From assembly GCA_009617715.1 (NCBI GenBank), contig VTFK01000249.1, positions 1 through 64,000 on the forward strand: a stretch of 64,000 nucleotides of DNA. Direction: 5' to 3'. Below the pieces are notes generated by a model. That model did no database searches. It was given only the letters and a program-made list of their open reading frames with translations, and was not told the DNA's origin. This stretch comes from Plectrocnemia conspersa (taxonomy: Eukaryota; Arthropoda; Insecta; Trichoptera; Polycentropodidae). Positions 1 through 12,379 of this stretch are shown piece by piece; positions within the stretch are counted from its first letter, which is position 1, and every line of letters starts with the position of its first letter. A program made the translations under genes and the position numbers.

Positions 1-146
1 GTATGAAATGGAAGTTCTCCAAAAGTCCATGTTCGAAGCCCGCATGAGCATGTCTGTGAAGAAAATCGGCGCAGACGATCTCGGAAGTTATACCTGTGTT
101 GCGAAAAACTCTTTAGGCGATGTCGAGTCTAAAATAAGACTTTATG
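1..146 (+). CDS. Lachesin/DIP-like Ig adhesion protein, penultimate exon (partial)
   Basis: The window opens inside an exon read from base 2. It encodes the second half of an immunoglobulin domain. The D-L-G-S-Y-T-C run around residues 27-33 is the D-x-G-x-Y-x-C signature of an I-set Ig fold, and it is followed by VAKNSLG and the G-strand end SKIRLY. In the insect lachesin/DIP/amalgam group this pattern marks the last (third) Ig domain of GPI-linked neuronal adhesion proteins that bind partners on neighbouring cells. The exon ends after the first base of a codon at a strong donor (g|gtaaga). Joining it to the acceptor at 939|940 restores the family-typical junction Y-E-I-P. The upstream Ig domains lie outside the window. 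The family is clear; the exact orthologue is not. Confidence 0.85.
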
Positions 147-939
147 GTAAGAATATAAGCACACATATGTTAAATAAGAATATATTACACTATACATACA
201 TATTAGAAATTTACTGTAGCATACATAATGGTTTGTTATAATTTATTGGCATCGGAAAATTGTTAATGATGGCAATATAGCTCGTTGTTTGTTAAAACGC
301 CAATATGTATAGTAAGTAGACTTTGTTAGTAATACACCCGCAACGAATTTATCGTTCGAGGAAGTACGTTAACAGAATGGCTAAACGATTACTTAAGGCG
401 TTGTCTTCTAACTCGATTAAGTCCCCACACCCCAGTTTAACGGTAAACGCCGGACTTTGGCATTGTAAATGTAAATGACCTGAATATGCTGGTGAATAGA
501 CTTGTTGTTTAGCAAACTTCGACTAATGATCACTATATTTTTAACTTGGAGATTTTATTCGATTATGGCAATCGAATAAAAAAGCTCGATCGCACTTAAA
601 CGTTTCATTATTTATATTTAATTTAACACTAGCTTATTGACTAACAGTATCTTACTTAAAAAGCCACTGATTATTTATTGACAATAAATTCTAGAAACTA
701 CTTTAAAAGTAATTAGAAATGCTAGATGTATTTAGACAAACATGATATTTAATATCCAGGTGAATTTATCTAAAAAAACATTTACATTGTTTTTTATTAT
801 TATTATTCTGTTCTATAAAACTTTAAAATTCAGTATTTAAAAATCTACAAAAATGCTCAATTACGTACGACTATTGTTTGTTTTTCCTTGAGAATGTTTA
901 TATTTTTAAAATATACATCGTTGAATATTTTATGTTTAG

Positions 940-1319
940 AAATACCAGGTCCCAATCGCAACGTTGCCTCCATGCGAAACGGTGAAGACAGGAAAGTCGA
1001 AGACGAAGATTATACAGAAGAAACCGCGGAAGACGATGGCAGGAACAGTGAAGAGGATGAAGAGAGCAACAAGGTGGTGGACAGACCGAACAAATGGGCT
1101 GCAAGCAGCTCAGGTAATTCAGTATTATCGTCCTCCAGAGAATTCCAAAGCAAAATGGGATCTGAAGGAGGTCAACTTCACGTGAAGCACCTCTCGAACG
1201 AAGCCTCCTTGGCGAGGAGCTCATCGATATTGGGAACGTATTTTTTCATGTGGAGCAAATTGAACGCGATTTACATATGTCTATTTTTTGTGATTCACAC
1301 GCAATTAAATATACTTTAA
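940..1319 (+). CDS. Lachesin/DIP-like Ig adhesion protein, last coding exon
   Basis: This exon starts after a tttag acceptor. It completes the split Glu codon and runs in frame to TAA at 1317-1319. It begins EIPGPNRNV, the usual linker after the last Ig domain in this family. A strongly acidic, low-complexity stalk follows (VEDEDYTEET and EDEESN segments). A serine-rich stretch (SSSGNSVLSSS) comes next, and the protein ends in a hydrophobic C-terminus (LGTYFFM...AIYICLFFVI). A stalk plus a terminal hydrophobic tail with almost no cytoplasmic residues fits a GPI-anchor signal; a short transmembrane tail is the alternative. The intron before it is 793 bp. The Met codon at 888 in the same frame is intronic and is not the start. 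Confidence 0.8.
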
Positions 1320-2744
1320 ACAGAAAAAAATTAATGAATTTAATTATTAATAGCTTTGTGTTGATGTTGCGGCCCAAATTGGAATGTTTGTTAAATAAAA
1401 AATAATAATAATAAAACAATGTATTAACAAATTATTATATATTATACAATGATTGTTTATCATCAATATTTTATATTATCGTATACAACTCAATATAAAA
1501 AAATAAAACACAACGATTTTTTTAAATATTACTAATAATTTATATTGTCTTCCCCATAAGTTATGTTATCGATGCATTTACAGGGATAGCAAAAATATCG
1601 TTAAAAACTGATTGTACATATATCAATTATATGTTGTACATATTAAATGTAAAAAATCATTGTATATTCACATTAATTAACAATAAAAAACATATAAGAC
1701 AATATTATAAATATATACACATAAATCATTATAAATGAAAGGTTTGGCTTAAAATGTTAAATATTATATACATCGATTATAAAATATAATTTTGTACGTA
1801 TCAATCTATTTATTGTTTAAAAAAATATTTTATAGGAAATTTAATATTTAATTGTACATAAGAGCCGTAGTAAGTGTAGTTGTATAAATTAATAAATATA
1901 TGTATATTATTATATTATATAATTGTTTATTATAAATGCGAATTATGGATTCAAACATGTCATATCTATGAATAAAGAGAATGCTTAAATGTTGAAGGTG
2001 CTATTGTTTTATTATTAGTAAAAATAATAGTGTTAAATATTTTCAAGTAAACCATCATTAGAAAAAAAGGTAAGTATTCATTAGTTTTAAGTGACTTAAT
2101 ATTATTTAAAACGATGCAAATTTAAAAGTTTTAGTAATAGTGCTTTTTAATATTATTTTAATTTAGTTAGACTTTAAACATATAAGAAATAAGTTAATAA
2201 GTAATTCTAAATTTTTGAAACTGTTTTTTATTGTATATTTTTTTTAAAGGGCAAAGTTTTTATTGCTATAATTAATGGGAATTCTTAATCACGTACAGTT
2301 TGGTAATTACTAAAGAATCTATAGTAATTACATAAAACTGAATTATCATAATTTTGTTCGCGTTTCGTAGAATCCAGTTGTCTTTAAAGATCGGGCTGAA
2401 CTTTAAGTTTGCTGGACTAAGTTAAGGTAAAGTAAATAGATTATTATTTATCGGGCTTTTAAGTATCTGTCGATGCTTGGCGTTGTAAATATTTGACGAA
2501 AGCTCTAGATATAAGTTCCTGGTGTCATTTTGTGATGTACGTTGTATACTTTTTTGCATAAGGTAAGTGCTTTTTTTTGCATATTGTCGATGTAAGAGCC
2601 AATACAACGTTTTGACGTTTTGGTAAATACAGATTTTTTATCAACTGTTACCATTATTATAAAACGCTTAAGATTTTGTAACGTCGTTATGGTGCTTGTA
2701 CTTTTGTGATTGTCACCATTTATCAATACGATTTAATTTTTTTG
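1320..2744. other. 3' UTR of the Ig gene, then AT-rich intergenic DNA
   Basis: No coding potential is visible beyond chance ORFs. The first several hundred bases are probably 3' untranslated region. The rest is AT-rich sequence with many short TATA/AATA runs and nothing I recognise. Confidence 0.4.
1971..1976 (+). terminator. Candidate poly(A) signal of the Ig gene
   Basis: AATAAA about 650 bp after the stop codon is followed within 30 bp by a GT-rich stretch (gttgaaggtgctattg), the usual layout of a cleavage/polyadenylation site. Another AATAAA lies much nearer the stop at 1394-1399. In DNA this AT-rich the hexamer is common by chance, so the true 3' end is not certain. Confidence 0.35.
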
Positions 2745-2890
2745 ATGAAATAATAAAAAATAATAAGATGTATTTTTTTAAATATTACATAGTCTCCGAT
2801 TAACACGTAATTTGGCGTGACAAATACACTTCTTCAGCAAATCACAAATGTTGATTTGAAAAAATTATTTATCACGCTATTAGCAGGTAT
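2745..2890. repeat. Dispersed repeat, copy related to 61978-62040
   Basis: The segment around 2812-2850 (gcgtgacaaatacacttctt and on to aatcacaa) matches 61984-62020 with only a few substitutions. Both are followed by a related ...tatagcag/ttagcag end. This shows a dispersed repeat whose class I cannot name. The short minus-strand ORFs over it are not recognisable proteins. Confidence 0.4.
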
Positions 2891-4320
2891 TTGCGATCAG
2901 CTTTTTCATTATAGTACAATGTATGATTCTTAAATTAAGCAGTTATAAACTTAAAATATAAATCTAGTTTTTTTTATTATAATAACCTATGATTTGAATG
3001 AAATAAATATTGATTTTTAAATCAATAATAGGTTTAAAAAAACAATTAAAAAATATTCAGTTTAAAAATGTTAAAACTTCGGGAGCGATCATTTACATCC
3101 TGTTTGATTAGTTTATTAACAGCGGATAGCAGATGTTTGTCTTTAGGTGCTCCAACGACGTTAAGTCGCATAACCTTGGATCTTGGCGATCAGTCGACCT
3201 CCATTGAATTTGGCCACATGCATGTCATTAAATAAAAGCGAAACATCAAAAAAACGACCACTTACTGGTCTATTTTGTACCCCCCCCCCCTTAAAAAGCT
3301 GAAATGACGTCCTTGATTTTAAACCAAAATTCTCGGGCTATCCCTCAAAAAATATCTAAAAAAGAACAGTCTCGGATTATTCCGAAAATTATTTTTTAAG
3401 TATGTTACTTTATTGAAATAATACCGTAATACATTTTTACTAGTAAATATATATTTTTAAAAACTAAAATTTAATTTATCTGGCAGTTGCTAGTAAAATT
3501 ATATGATTTCAACTTTGCCATACGAAATAATATATACATTTACGTACCCAGCAATATTTATTCACATGCAATATATAAATGTTATAGTGAATGTATATAT
3601 TTTAGTGAAGTTATATTTTCATTAGTGAAGTCCAAATACATTTTTCACTAACGAAAATATAATTTAAAGGAGGTGCTATTGTGATTATGTACTACTCTAA
3701 AATGTCTATAAAATTCTATTTGCCGGTTTCGAAACGTCTAATTTCTGTTCAAACCCAAACCTAACCTAATGAAAGTTTTAAAAATAATTAATAAAAAATT
3801 AATATTAAGCAAAACTAAAATTAAGAACGATACTTTAAATAATGGTGTTTTAAAAAAATTATTAAAAAATGCAATCATAATTTGAATCTTCTATTTTTGC
3901 CAGCGGCCAGTTGAAAATAAAAAAAAACAGGATTTATTAGAGTTGGCAAAATATCTACTAGCAAACTACTACAAAATATATATTTCTAATTCGTAGTCTT
4001 CTAATTTATTTTTATTGTGTTTCAAATATTTTTTTTCAGGTTCGAATTCTTTTGTTATTGACAAAATTGCGTTTTGTATACAAAGCATTGTTAACACATG
4101 ATGGATCAATAATAAATAAGCGCTCTTAGTTACCAATGAAAAGTATTTAATTATTTTCTTAAAAAGTGCACATACCAGCAGGTAAAATGGTCTTAGTTTA
4201 GCATCCACAATTACAGCCATAGATTTTTCCAAACATTAACTAGACTTTAGCTAGAGCGTGCGAGGAGAGCCCCTTTCTATGGCATAATCGATATAAAATA
4301 TAAAATTAAAAATACATTAA
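2891..4320. other. AT-rich intergenic DNA
   Basis: Apart from the hairpin at 3611-3662 and a run of 11 C at 3280-3290, this stretch holds no gene or repeat I can identify. A slightly GC-richer piece at 3120-3240 shows no coding signal. Confidence 0.4.
3611..3662. repeat. Short near-perfect hairpin
   Basis: Arms 3611-3629 (ttatattttcattagtgaa) and 3644-3662 are reverse complements apart from one position, with a 14-base spacer. The motif ttagtgaag also occurs directly just upstream at 3602-3610. This is probably the end of a small foldback repeat. No transcript evidence is visible. Confidence 0.5.
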
Positions 4321-4321
4321 T

Positions 4322-5150
4322 ATTTATCAGGTTGTTGCATAAGTCTTTATATTTTCAAGTAACAGGTTAAATAAATCATAAATTAAAATATGTTTTATAT
4401 TATTTTTATATCTGATTAAATAAATAATGTATTTTTAAAGCAGTATTTTTTGTATAGGCGGTTATTTTATCAATTTTTTTTTTTAAATATATGTTTCTAC
4501 CCAAAAGCTATTCCAGGGATCTAAGTGGATAATATTCATTAGGAGCAATGTCTGAAGAATACGGTGGGTGTGAAAGCAGTACCAAAAAAAACAATTTTCT
4601 TGGATACATAAGGGCGAACGCTGTCTTCGTGTAAAATTGAAGGTATTAAATTTACAAGGAAATGTTTTTTTATGGTCTTAGTTATATTTTGTGTCTGTGT
4701 CATATAATTGTCAGCATATAATTTAATAAATTATCATAAATTATTCTTTAAATGCATAACATCATCTTATTAATGAGTAGTTCTCAGGGTTATAATTGAG
4801 GATTGATTGCAATTCATCCACTGCAAAATAAAGAATACACTACTTATCTGCAGTAACAATTATACTAAAAAATATATCTATCTGTTTTAGAACTATTAAT
4901 TACTGCAATATTGAGATTCACTGCGCAAGTTTTGTCTTATAAAATTAATGAAATACTTATATTCTGCAAATTAACACCTTTCCTAACTTTGTAAATGTCT
5001 GTAAACTAATGTAGACGACACGCTGAGCTTTTGTCTTAGCTTCTGTATCGTTATTCTTGGACCTGCTTTGATGGCAGCCCTAATATCCTCACCATCCCCT
5101 AAGGATTACCCACCCTTACGTAGATATTTATTGCCGAAATAACCGGAACG
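4322..5150 (-). pseudogene. mariner transposase remnant
   Basis: Reading the minus strand from about 5110 downwards gives an N-terminal helix-turn-helix segment (DIRAAIKAGPRITIQ then SVSSTLVYRHL), typical of mariner transposases. Further on, near 4720-4780, IIVTADK corresponds to the family's IVTGDEKW block. Near 4510-4680, LHEDSVRPYVSKK and SHPPYSSDIAPNEYY correspond to HDNARPH and HPPYSPDLAPSDY. The order is correct for a mariner, but frameshifts and stops are frequent, and the third catalytic Asp position reads Glu. The lower end carries tcaggttgttgcataagtct at 4327-4346, which resembles a mariner terminal inverted repeat. I did not find the matching upper end. This is an old, dead copy. 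Confidence 0.75.
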
Positions 5151-5160
5151 AAATTTTAGA

Positions 5161-7364
5161 AACGCATATGACATTTTATACATTTAATCGCATTACAGAT
5201 GTTTTCGAAACAAAAAATATTTCGTTACAAAATAGCAGAATTAATGACTACTATTAACACTGAATGAATAGTTCAATTATCATCTATTTATAAAAAAGTT
5301 ATACATTTTTGCTAATGTAAGAGGAAAAACGCAAGAATTAATGGGACACCTAAATAAATAAACATTATTAAAATATACATATAAGACGAAAAATTAAAAT
5401 AAACAACAAAATAAGGATTTTTTTAGCTTTTAATAATGTAGGATAATTTGGAAAAAATAGCACAAAATTTAAAAAAAAAACATTTTTTTTGTTCATTTTT
5501 TATTTGATCAAAAATATGTTGTACTTTTTAATGTCTTTTTATTTTTGTATCACATTTATTTATTATAATAATATTCTATTGTAATTACCTTAATTAACAA
5601 TGACGCTATCAATCAATCTGATTAAAGTTAGCAATTTAATACATGAATCGACTTGTATGTGGCGTTACTAAGGATGCTTCATGTAACATGTCCATAAGGT
5701 GGAATGGCAAGCCATTGATACATCGCCAATTAAATTGAACACCGGACACCACACACATCACTCTGAGACTGATTTAATTGAGATAGGGCGACTAAACGAA
5801 GCTAACTCGATTGCGCAGGGGTTGAATTCGATAGATCTTCCCGATGAGAGGGTAAAATCTAAGAGGGTTGAAGTCAGACAATAAACTGTGTTTAAGATTC
5901 CAGAATAGGAAGGGGTAAAATAATTTTGGCGATCAAATAGCAAACATAAGTGTAATGTTACATATCTTCATATCATTAAAAATGTAATGGTTATATTTAA
6001 ATCAATATTTTATTGCTGGAATTAAAAATATATGTAACTTACAACTACATATATTTCCTTTTTGTTCAACATATATTTGTAGTGTGCTGTAAAATTCTTG
6101 AAATAGCTTTGGCGCACCTTCGTGGTAGTAAAGATTGCGATGCTGATTTATAAGAGCATTTATATTTTAATTTTTCGAATATCTATGTTACATAAACAAG
6201 ATGAATTCCATTAGATGAAACATTGAAGTATTTTTGACGTACATCTCTATATCCTATATACCGAAACCCAAAGGTTTATGTTAATATACGATGAATTTAT
6301 AGGGATGGGGTTATCGGTATACTAATTTTAGCATGAAATGCGTATAATTCCATTGCGATTTTCCTTGGATTAGTCCATAAATACTCGTTAATTACCGCCG
6401 TTTTAACATTCGACTGATTACGGCTCATTGAAAAGTCCGTGAATAGAAAATTAACAGCTGCGACCGCTCGCACAGATTCAGCGTTTTGTTCGCTCCCCGC
6501 TTCAACCAAGGTTGCCGACCGCTGGATTTGATTTATATTCATGGAAAGTGTATAAAGTAAGTAAAAATGTATTTTTTTTTTATTGTGTGGCAGTACAGAG
6601 GATTTTAGCGGTAAAATTCACCCATGACCCTCTCCACTAATGCTTTTATAATATATAAAATAGATACATATGGAGTTGCCCAGCGTCTCTTAGAAAGAAA
6701 ACATAACCAATATCTAGTGACGATATGAATAAATATGATTTTCGCAGAAGGGAAGTTTAATGCTCTGAGAGAAAATGCGACTTCTAATATAAATGTAGTA
6801 TCGCATGAGTTGAAAAATAAAAAATATTTGTACAAGGTCTCGTTTTTTTAAAAAAAATGTATCAAAATAATTTATTAATATTTATTTCAAAAATCTTAGT
6901 TGTTATTACGATTAGGAATACCCGAATACCCGAGGCGCAAGTCATTCCATGAAAATCATGAGTATCTTGAATTATTTATTATGGTTGAAAAATAAAGTTT
7001 TTTTAATATATAATATTATCATTAAAAAAATATAATTTGTTATATTATGTCCAATAAAAAATTAGCTAAATTAAAACCTACATCAGAAATGGATTTTTTA
7101 TAAATTTACTCAGACGTGCTACAGTTTTTCTATGGAAGACTTAAATTTAATTTTCAATATTTATTTATTTGCAACTATAGGTATTTTATTACTAGATTTT
7201 TTTATATAATTTTTTTTTAATACCTTTTCAATCCACTTTTAGCTAAACCTAAACATAAAATGTATACTGTAAAATACATTTTTAACGCTTTATACTATTT
7301 TAAGACAAATTTACAAAATCAATATAGCATTTTAAATTCCTTAGTTAAAAATAATTTCTTACAT
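5161..7364. other. Intergenic DNA with two small GC-richer patches
   Basis: Mostly AT-rich. The patches at 5640-5960 and 6290-6560 are GC-richer and single-copy within the window. Each contains a chance-length ORF on one strand (61 and 81 codons) whose translation matches nothing I know. They could be regulatory islands of the kind seen further on. No repeats are recognised in the rest. Confidence 0.35.
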
Positions 7365-8825
7365 AATAATTACCAATCAACATGCTACCGTGTATAGAAA
7401 AAATAATAGAAGAAGTAGTAATCAAACAATTAAAGGAATATATTACTTCTCAAAACATAATATGTGAACAACAATCGGGATTCAGAGAAAAGCATTCCAC
7501 TGAAACTGCATTACAAGTAGTGATAAATGATTGGCTGTTGGCTAAGGATACAAACAAAATCATTGAGCAGTTTTCTTGGATTTCAAGAGAGCCTTCGAAA
7601 CAATAGACAGAAAAAATAATGTTAAAGAAATTGAGAGTATAGGTATAAGTGATATAGTTTTAAGATGGTTTAATAATTACTTATATAAAAGAAAACAAAA
7701 AAGTTAAAATAAATAATGTATATTCTGAAGAGAAATTAGTGTCTTATGGAGTACCACAAGGGTCTAAATTGGGACCATTGTTATTTGTTTTGTATATTAA
7801 TGATATAGTTAATAACGTGAAAAAAAATGTAAAATTCATCTATTTATGGATGACACATTAATGTATTGCATAGGTGATAACATTAAAAGAAATTGTAAAT
7901 AATTTAAATAATGAATTAAGTATATTAGAAATATGGTTAAAGAATAATGTACTTAAATTAAATGAGAATAAAACTAAATGTATGTTTATTAATTATAAAA
8001 AAAAATGTGTTAGATAATAGTACCAAAATAGTAATAAATAACTCTAGTATAGAAATAGTGGATAATATAAAATATTTAGGAGTAATTGTTGATACAAAAT
8101 TAAATTTTAAAGAACATTGTAATTACATATTAAAAAAATTAGTAGAAAAATAAGTTTATTATCTAGATTAAGAAATATATTAAGTATAAATACAAAAAAA
8201 AAAATTTACAATAGTATAATATTGCCCCATTTTAATTATTGTGCAACACTATTAAATATGTTAAATAAATTAGACAAACCAATGTTGCAAAAATTACAAA
8301 ATAGGGCAATGAGAGTAATCTTAAATAAAAATAGATTAACTAATTGTAAAAGTATGATTGATAGATTAGAATGGTTGAATGTTCAAGAAATATTGAGTAT
8401 GAATGTTTTAGTATTTATATATAAGTTAGAAATAGTATGTTACCAGAATATTTTATTAAGTATTTAATAAGAAATAAAGATGTACATAAATATAATACTA
8501 GAAATAGAGAAAATTTAAAGATAATTAAGTATAAGAAAACGAGTACGGCTAGGGGAGTTATGTACGGAGGTTTTGATTTATATAATAGTCTTCCAAGAGA
8601 AATCCGAAACAGCAAAAATATAACGGGTTTTATAAATGGAATAAAAATACACCTTCGTACATATAGAAATAAATTATAATATTAAGTCTTTATTATTGTA
8701 TATTTTTCTTTTTTCTTTCTGTTATGTATTTTTTATATATTTTTTATATATGTTTACTAAATTTGTTAGATGTAAAGATTAGCTATTAAGCTAAATAAAT
8801 TAATAAATTAATAAATAAATAATAA
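7365..8825 (+). pseudogene. 5'-truncated LINE reverse transcriptase remnant (copy 1)
   Basis: Broken reading frames together spell the second half of a Jockey/CR1-like ORF2. In order: MLPCIEKIIEEVV and SGFREKHSTETALQVV (RT fingers/palm), VPQGSKLGPLLFVLYIND near 7750-7805, a damaged active-site block (FMDDTLMY in place of xxADDT), LKLNENKTKCMF, YLGVIVDTKLNFKEH, and the C-terminal LQKLQNRAMRVI, then YNSLPREIRNSKNI. The copy starts abruptly inside the RT, which fits 5' truncation at insertion. It ends after 8680 in a tract of taaataaa/ttaataaa repeats, as LINE tails often do. Several frameshifts interrupt it. A second copy of the same family lies at 19090-20150. Confidence 0.85.
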
Positions 8826-9062
8826 TTATCAAAACTAAAGATGAATATGAGTGCGACTAAATTTTAATTATCTCTACAGGTTAAAATCAGCTTATCGTTC
8901 ATAAGCTTTTCAATGATGTTTCTGAGATGAAAAACAAATCTTATCTGCTGGTTATTAGGCAATGGCCCAGCATTGTATGAAGTGGTAATTGACTAGCAAA
9001 AGGTTTTTTTCTATACCTGCTTCTGTTAAAAATATTTCGAAAAGCGATTACTGGAGAATATT

Positions 9063-9380
9063 AAAAATTCATAAGATATAAACTTTTGGGTATCGAGACA
9101 AATAACCCAGGACTCAATAGAATAATTACTAATTGATTTATACTCTGATATCAGAATTTATTTACAATAATCATTAAATATATTTTTATAAAAATTTTTA
9201 CAGAAAATCATTTTCTGTACAAATTTTATGATAAAATATTTGATGAATATTATAAATAAATTCTGTAATAAAATTTTAAATATAGTTCCAGATTGGGTAT
9301 CGTAATTATTCTATTGATTTTTGAGTATTTTTGAGTTATTTATTGTTTCGATACCCAGAAATTTATGTCTCGAATTTTTA
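9063..9380. repeat. Imperfect foldback (MITE-like) element
   Basis: The left arm contains gggtatcgagacaaataa (9088-9105) and caatagaataattacta (from about 9115). The right arm contains the reverse complements in mirrored order: aattattctattg (about 9304) and ttattgtttcgatacccaga (about 9339-9358), continuing to tttatgtctcgaattttta. The arms are roughly 60-80 bp with small offsets, and the centre is AT-rich with its own small palindrome (cagaaaatcattttctg near 9202). I could not define terminal inverted repeats or a target duplication. Confidence 0.55.
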
Positions 9381-10549
9381 GTATTTCATGTTTTTATTTG
9401 TATACAAAAATCACAAAAGCTCTCAATCAAAAAGCGTATCTAAATATTTTTAGACATTTGCTTAAGAAAAATATGTATTTAAGTTTAGCTTTCAATTAGG
9501 CGCGGGCGTGTTAAGTAACGAGAGTGAGTGAGAGATAAGAACATGCGGTCAGCATTATAAGTGTGTATGTGGGTATAATAAAAATAAGTAAAGAAAAAAT
9601 TCCCTGGGTATCTTAAAACGTGTTAATCTTTTTCCCTTGTTCTTATTAAGGGAAAATGGCTAAAAAAAATACTGATTGTAGATAGACATATTGTGTAAAA
9701 TAAGAGAAAATAAATAAACAATTAATCCTTAAAAAAAGTATTTTTTTTTAAATTTGAATCCAATGTTTTTTGCTTTACGATTTTAAAATTATTTTAATCA
9801 AAAGCTGATTTGAGCTTTATCCAATTGTTAAAAGTTAGCATTATGCATTTTTTGAGAGAGAAAATGTTCTTTCTTAAAATTTAAATATTTTTAAGATTCC
9901 TATTGTTGGCCTTCTTTAAATAGATCTCTAATGAATATTTTCAATTTCAGCTTAAATATAAAAAAAAATGTTATGAAGCTAAGTGACAAGTTTATATTGT
10001 TTCTTTGAAGTGAAATATACATATTATAATACGCAAGGACCTAAAAGCCGTATAGCTTTGGGGAAAGTTAAAAAAGGTTGTCCTAAAAAAACCTTATATC
10101 AAAGTTTGTCAAAAGATTTATTATAAAATAGCCACATTATTGCTGTATGAAAATAAAAATAAGAAAATCACCATCTTGTCGCATAGAGCTTTGAAAAAAA
10201 ATATGATAATGTAAGATTTAGAACTTCACTAATATTGAGTTTTATTTAATGAAAAACAGACTCGTCCAGAAGCTTTCATTGTAGATGCAATAATGGCTCT
10301 AACTTATAAAATTCGGTATATTTATGACATGACCGCAACGAAAAGAACTTAACTACAAAAATATTATTGCAGTTTTCTTCGAAATATCAATCAAAGTGAA
10401 TTTATGGGAAATTTATATTTTTTTTGTTAGTCGAATTACATGCAATACTAAATAAATTACTTAAAATGTATATATATATATGTATTATATATATCTTTTC
10501 TCGCTATTTCTATTTTTGACAAAACGTATGTACTAAGGACTCTATGACA
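9381..10549. other. AT-rich intergenic DNA, possibly old transposon debris
   Basis: No gene is recognised. The short conceptual peptide KTLYQSLSKDLL near 10090 and the fragments after it could belong to a decayed transposon-associated ORF, but stops are dense and I do not assign it. Confidence 0.3.
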
Positions 10550-11070
10550 AGACAACCTGAAATTTTGGGAGTTTTAAAAAATAATTATTGATTTTCTACT
10601 GAAATATCATCAGAATTATTTACATCGTCATTAAACATTATAGAAACAAGCAGCTTAATATTTAAAGAAAAAGACGACAAAATTTTTGGCAGACATTTTT
10701 AAAGTTGCTTCTAAAAACATATTTTAATATTGAAGAATATTTATTTAAATATTTTTTTTTTAATTTGGTTGAGTTTGATGCGGATAGTAAAATAATTATT
10801 AAAGAAAATAATAATAACGACTCTATTAATATGAAGTTAACAATCTAGTAATAATTACACAAACAGCTAATAAATCACCAAAATATTTTTTCGGTATTAA
10901 ATGATACATGTAGTAGACAAAATATTATTTATTAGAGAACGAAAATAATATAAATATTTTCTCACAAATAACTCAACATCAACGGAAAGCGTGTAGGTAT
11001 TCTCATCAGCAGAAATATTTCCTACAAAAATAATAAATATATATGCTTAACTAATCTTTTAAAAAAATAG
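10550..11070 (+). pseudogene. hAT transposase C-terminal remnant
   Basis: At 10965-11035 the + strand reads NNSTSTESV-stop-VFSSAEIFPTKI. This matches the hAT dimerisation motif (S/T-STESERVFS-AG-x-x-TKxR) apart from one stop and several substitutions. Upstream peptides such as YFNIEEYLFKYF and FFNLVEFDADSK are compatible with the region before that motif, but they are interrupted. It is not a copy of the hAT element at 13522-14540: the orientation is opposite and the residues differ. The extent upstream is uncertain. Confidence 0.5.
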
Positions 11071-11169
11071 GCAATCCATTAAATTTAAAAAAAATATTAA
11101 AGTGATGAGAAAAAATAGAAAAATACATGTCACTTAACCAATGATATATTAAATATTAGTTTAATTCAA

Positions 11170-11720
11170 ATTTAAGATGATAATAAAATACTTTAACTAT
11201 CCAGTTCAGGTGAGTACTCACACAAGTGCTCAATATGAGTGCCGTGTGTGTGAGGTCATATTTATTAACACTAAGTGGAAACGCCAACAGATTAGAATAA
11301 CCTTTGAGCTGTTTATCGCACGTTCAGACCCCGGGGGGCTAAGCCCCTTAATGGTAAAACAACTCCGGCGGCTCGTGTGAGAAAACAATGCAAAAGGCCC
11401 CCCAAAAAAGCGAATCATCCTCGAAAACATAGTACCGTGGGCGTTGCAAATAGAATATACGCAAACATGTGTGTGTACCGACTTTGGCTATGGTAAATGT
11501 TTAAAACGGTAAAGAGACAAACAGTTAACAAGGCGTCCTGCTGCGGGGGACCTCCCGGAGGTCGATTTATGACCCTCTATTTATATTATGTGAAACGGAG
11601 AGAGCGAGATGGTAGAAGAAAAGGGAAAGAGTAGCTGAAACAATGCCTTTTGACGCAATGCTCTCTTTGTAGTTTTCCTCAGAGAGGGAGAAAGATAATA
11701 CAAAAATCGTCTTAAAGTTT
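11170..11720. other. GC-richer single-copy island
   Basis: Composition rises sharply here. The patch contains the small palindromes ggggggctaagcccc (11333-11347) and gacctcccggaggtc (11549-11563) and a purine-rich gagagcgagat/gagagggaga segment. No ORF has recognisable content. It could be conserved regulatory DNA or an undetected non-coding exon. Confidence 0.3.
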
Positions 11721-12379
11721 TAATGTGTTTTATCTAGGCGGACTATTATTTCATGCAGCAATTTTCTTAGATTAATATAAAATTGTGTTCTTAGTTAAGT
11801 GATTGAATTAAAATTATAAGGGTTTTATTATTAAAATATAATAAATATTTAACTTAAACTTAGATCGATAGTTGCAAGTATAAAGTACTTTCATATTAAA
11901 TTTGTAGCTGTAAGATTAACGGATTCTGTTTAAAGACTTTTCAATTAAGATTACGAATAATTTAAAAAAATAAGAGTTACAAAATGTATTGGCAAGGTTT
12001 TAACTTTTATTTTTTGCTTTCATTATACATATAAAAAAATATTTAAAATATAAAAATACGGTCACTAATTTCTTGTGCTTTTTGAGGGCAGTGGCAAAAT
12101 CCTTTAATTATAAAATCTAGTTTTTTGTACCTATACCAAAATTCAAAAGGTATATGATCTATTTCTTCGGAAGTAAGGCAACTTTGGTTTTGTAAGCTTA
12201 TTTTCGAGATAAATCGCTGCTGTCAGTATGTGAGCTATGATAGTCTATGGTAGAAAAAATATGTGATGGACCTCATCTATTTTAAGCATGATTTATTTTT
12301 TTATTTCAATTAAATGATGCCTGTCAAGTAAAAATTTTAAAACATTTAATCACATTGATTGGATTGTTGTTTATATTAA

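Noticed and set aside
3280..3290. Run of 11 C
   Set aside because: Simple homopolymer without associated structure; mentioned only as a possible sequencing weak spot.
5699..5884. 61-codon + ORF in a GC-richer patch
   Set aside because: No recognisable content; the minus strand is equally open.
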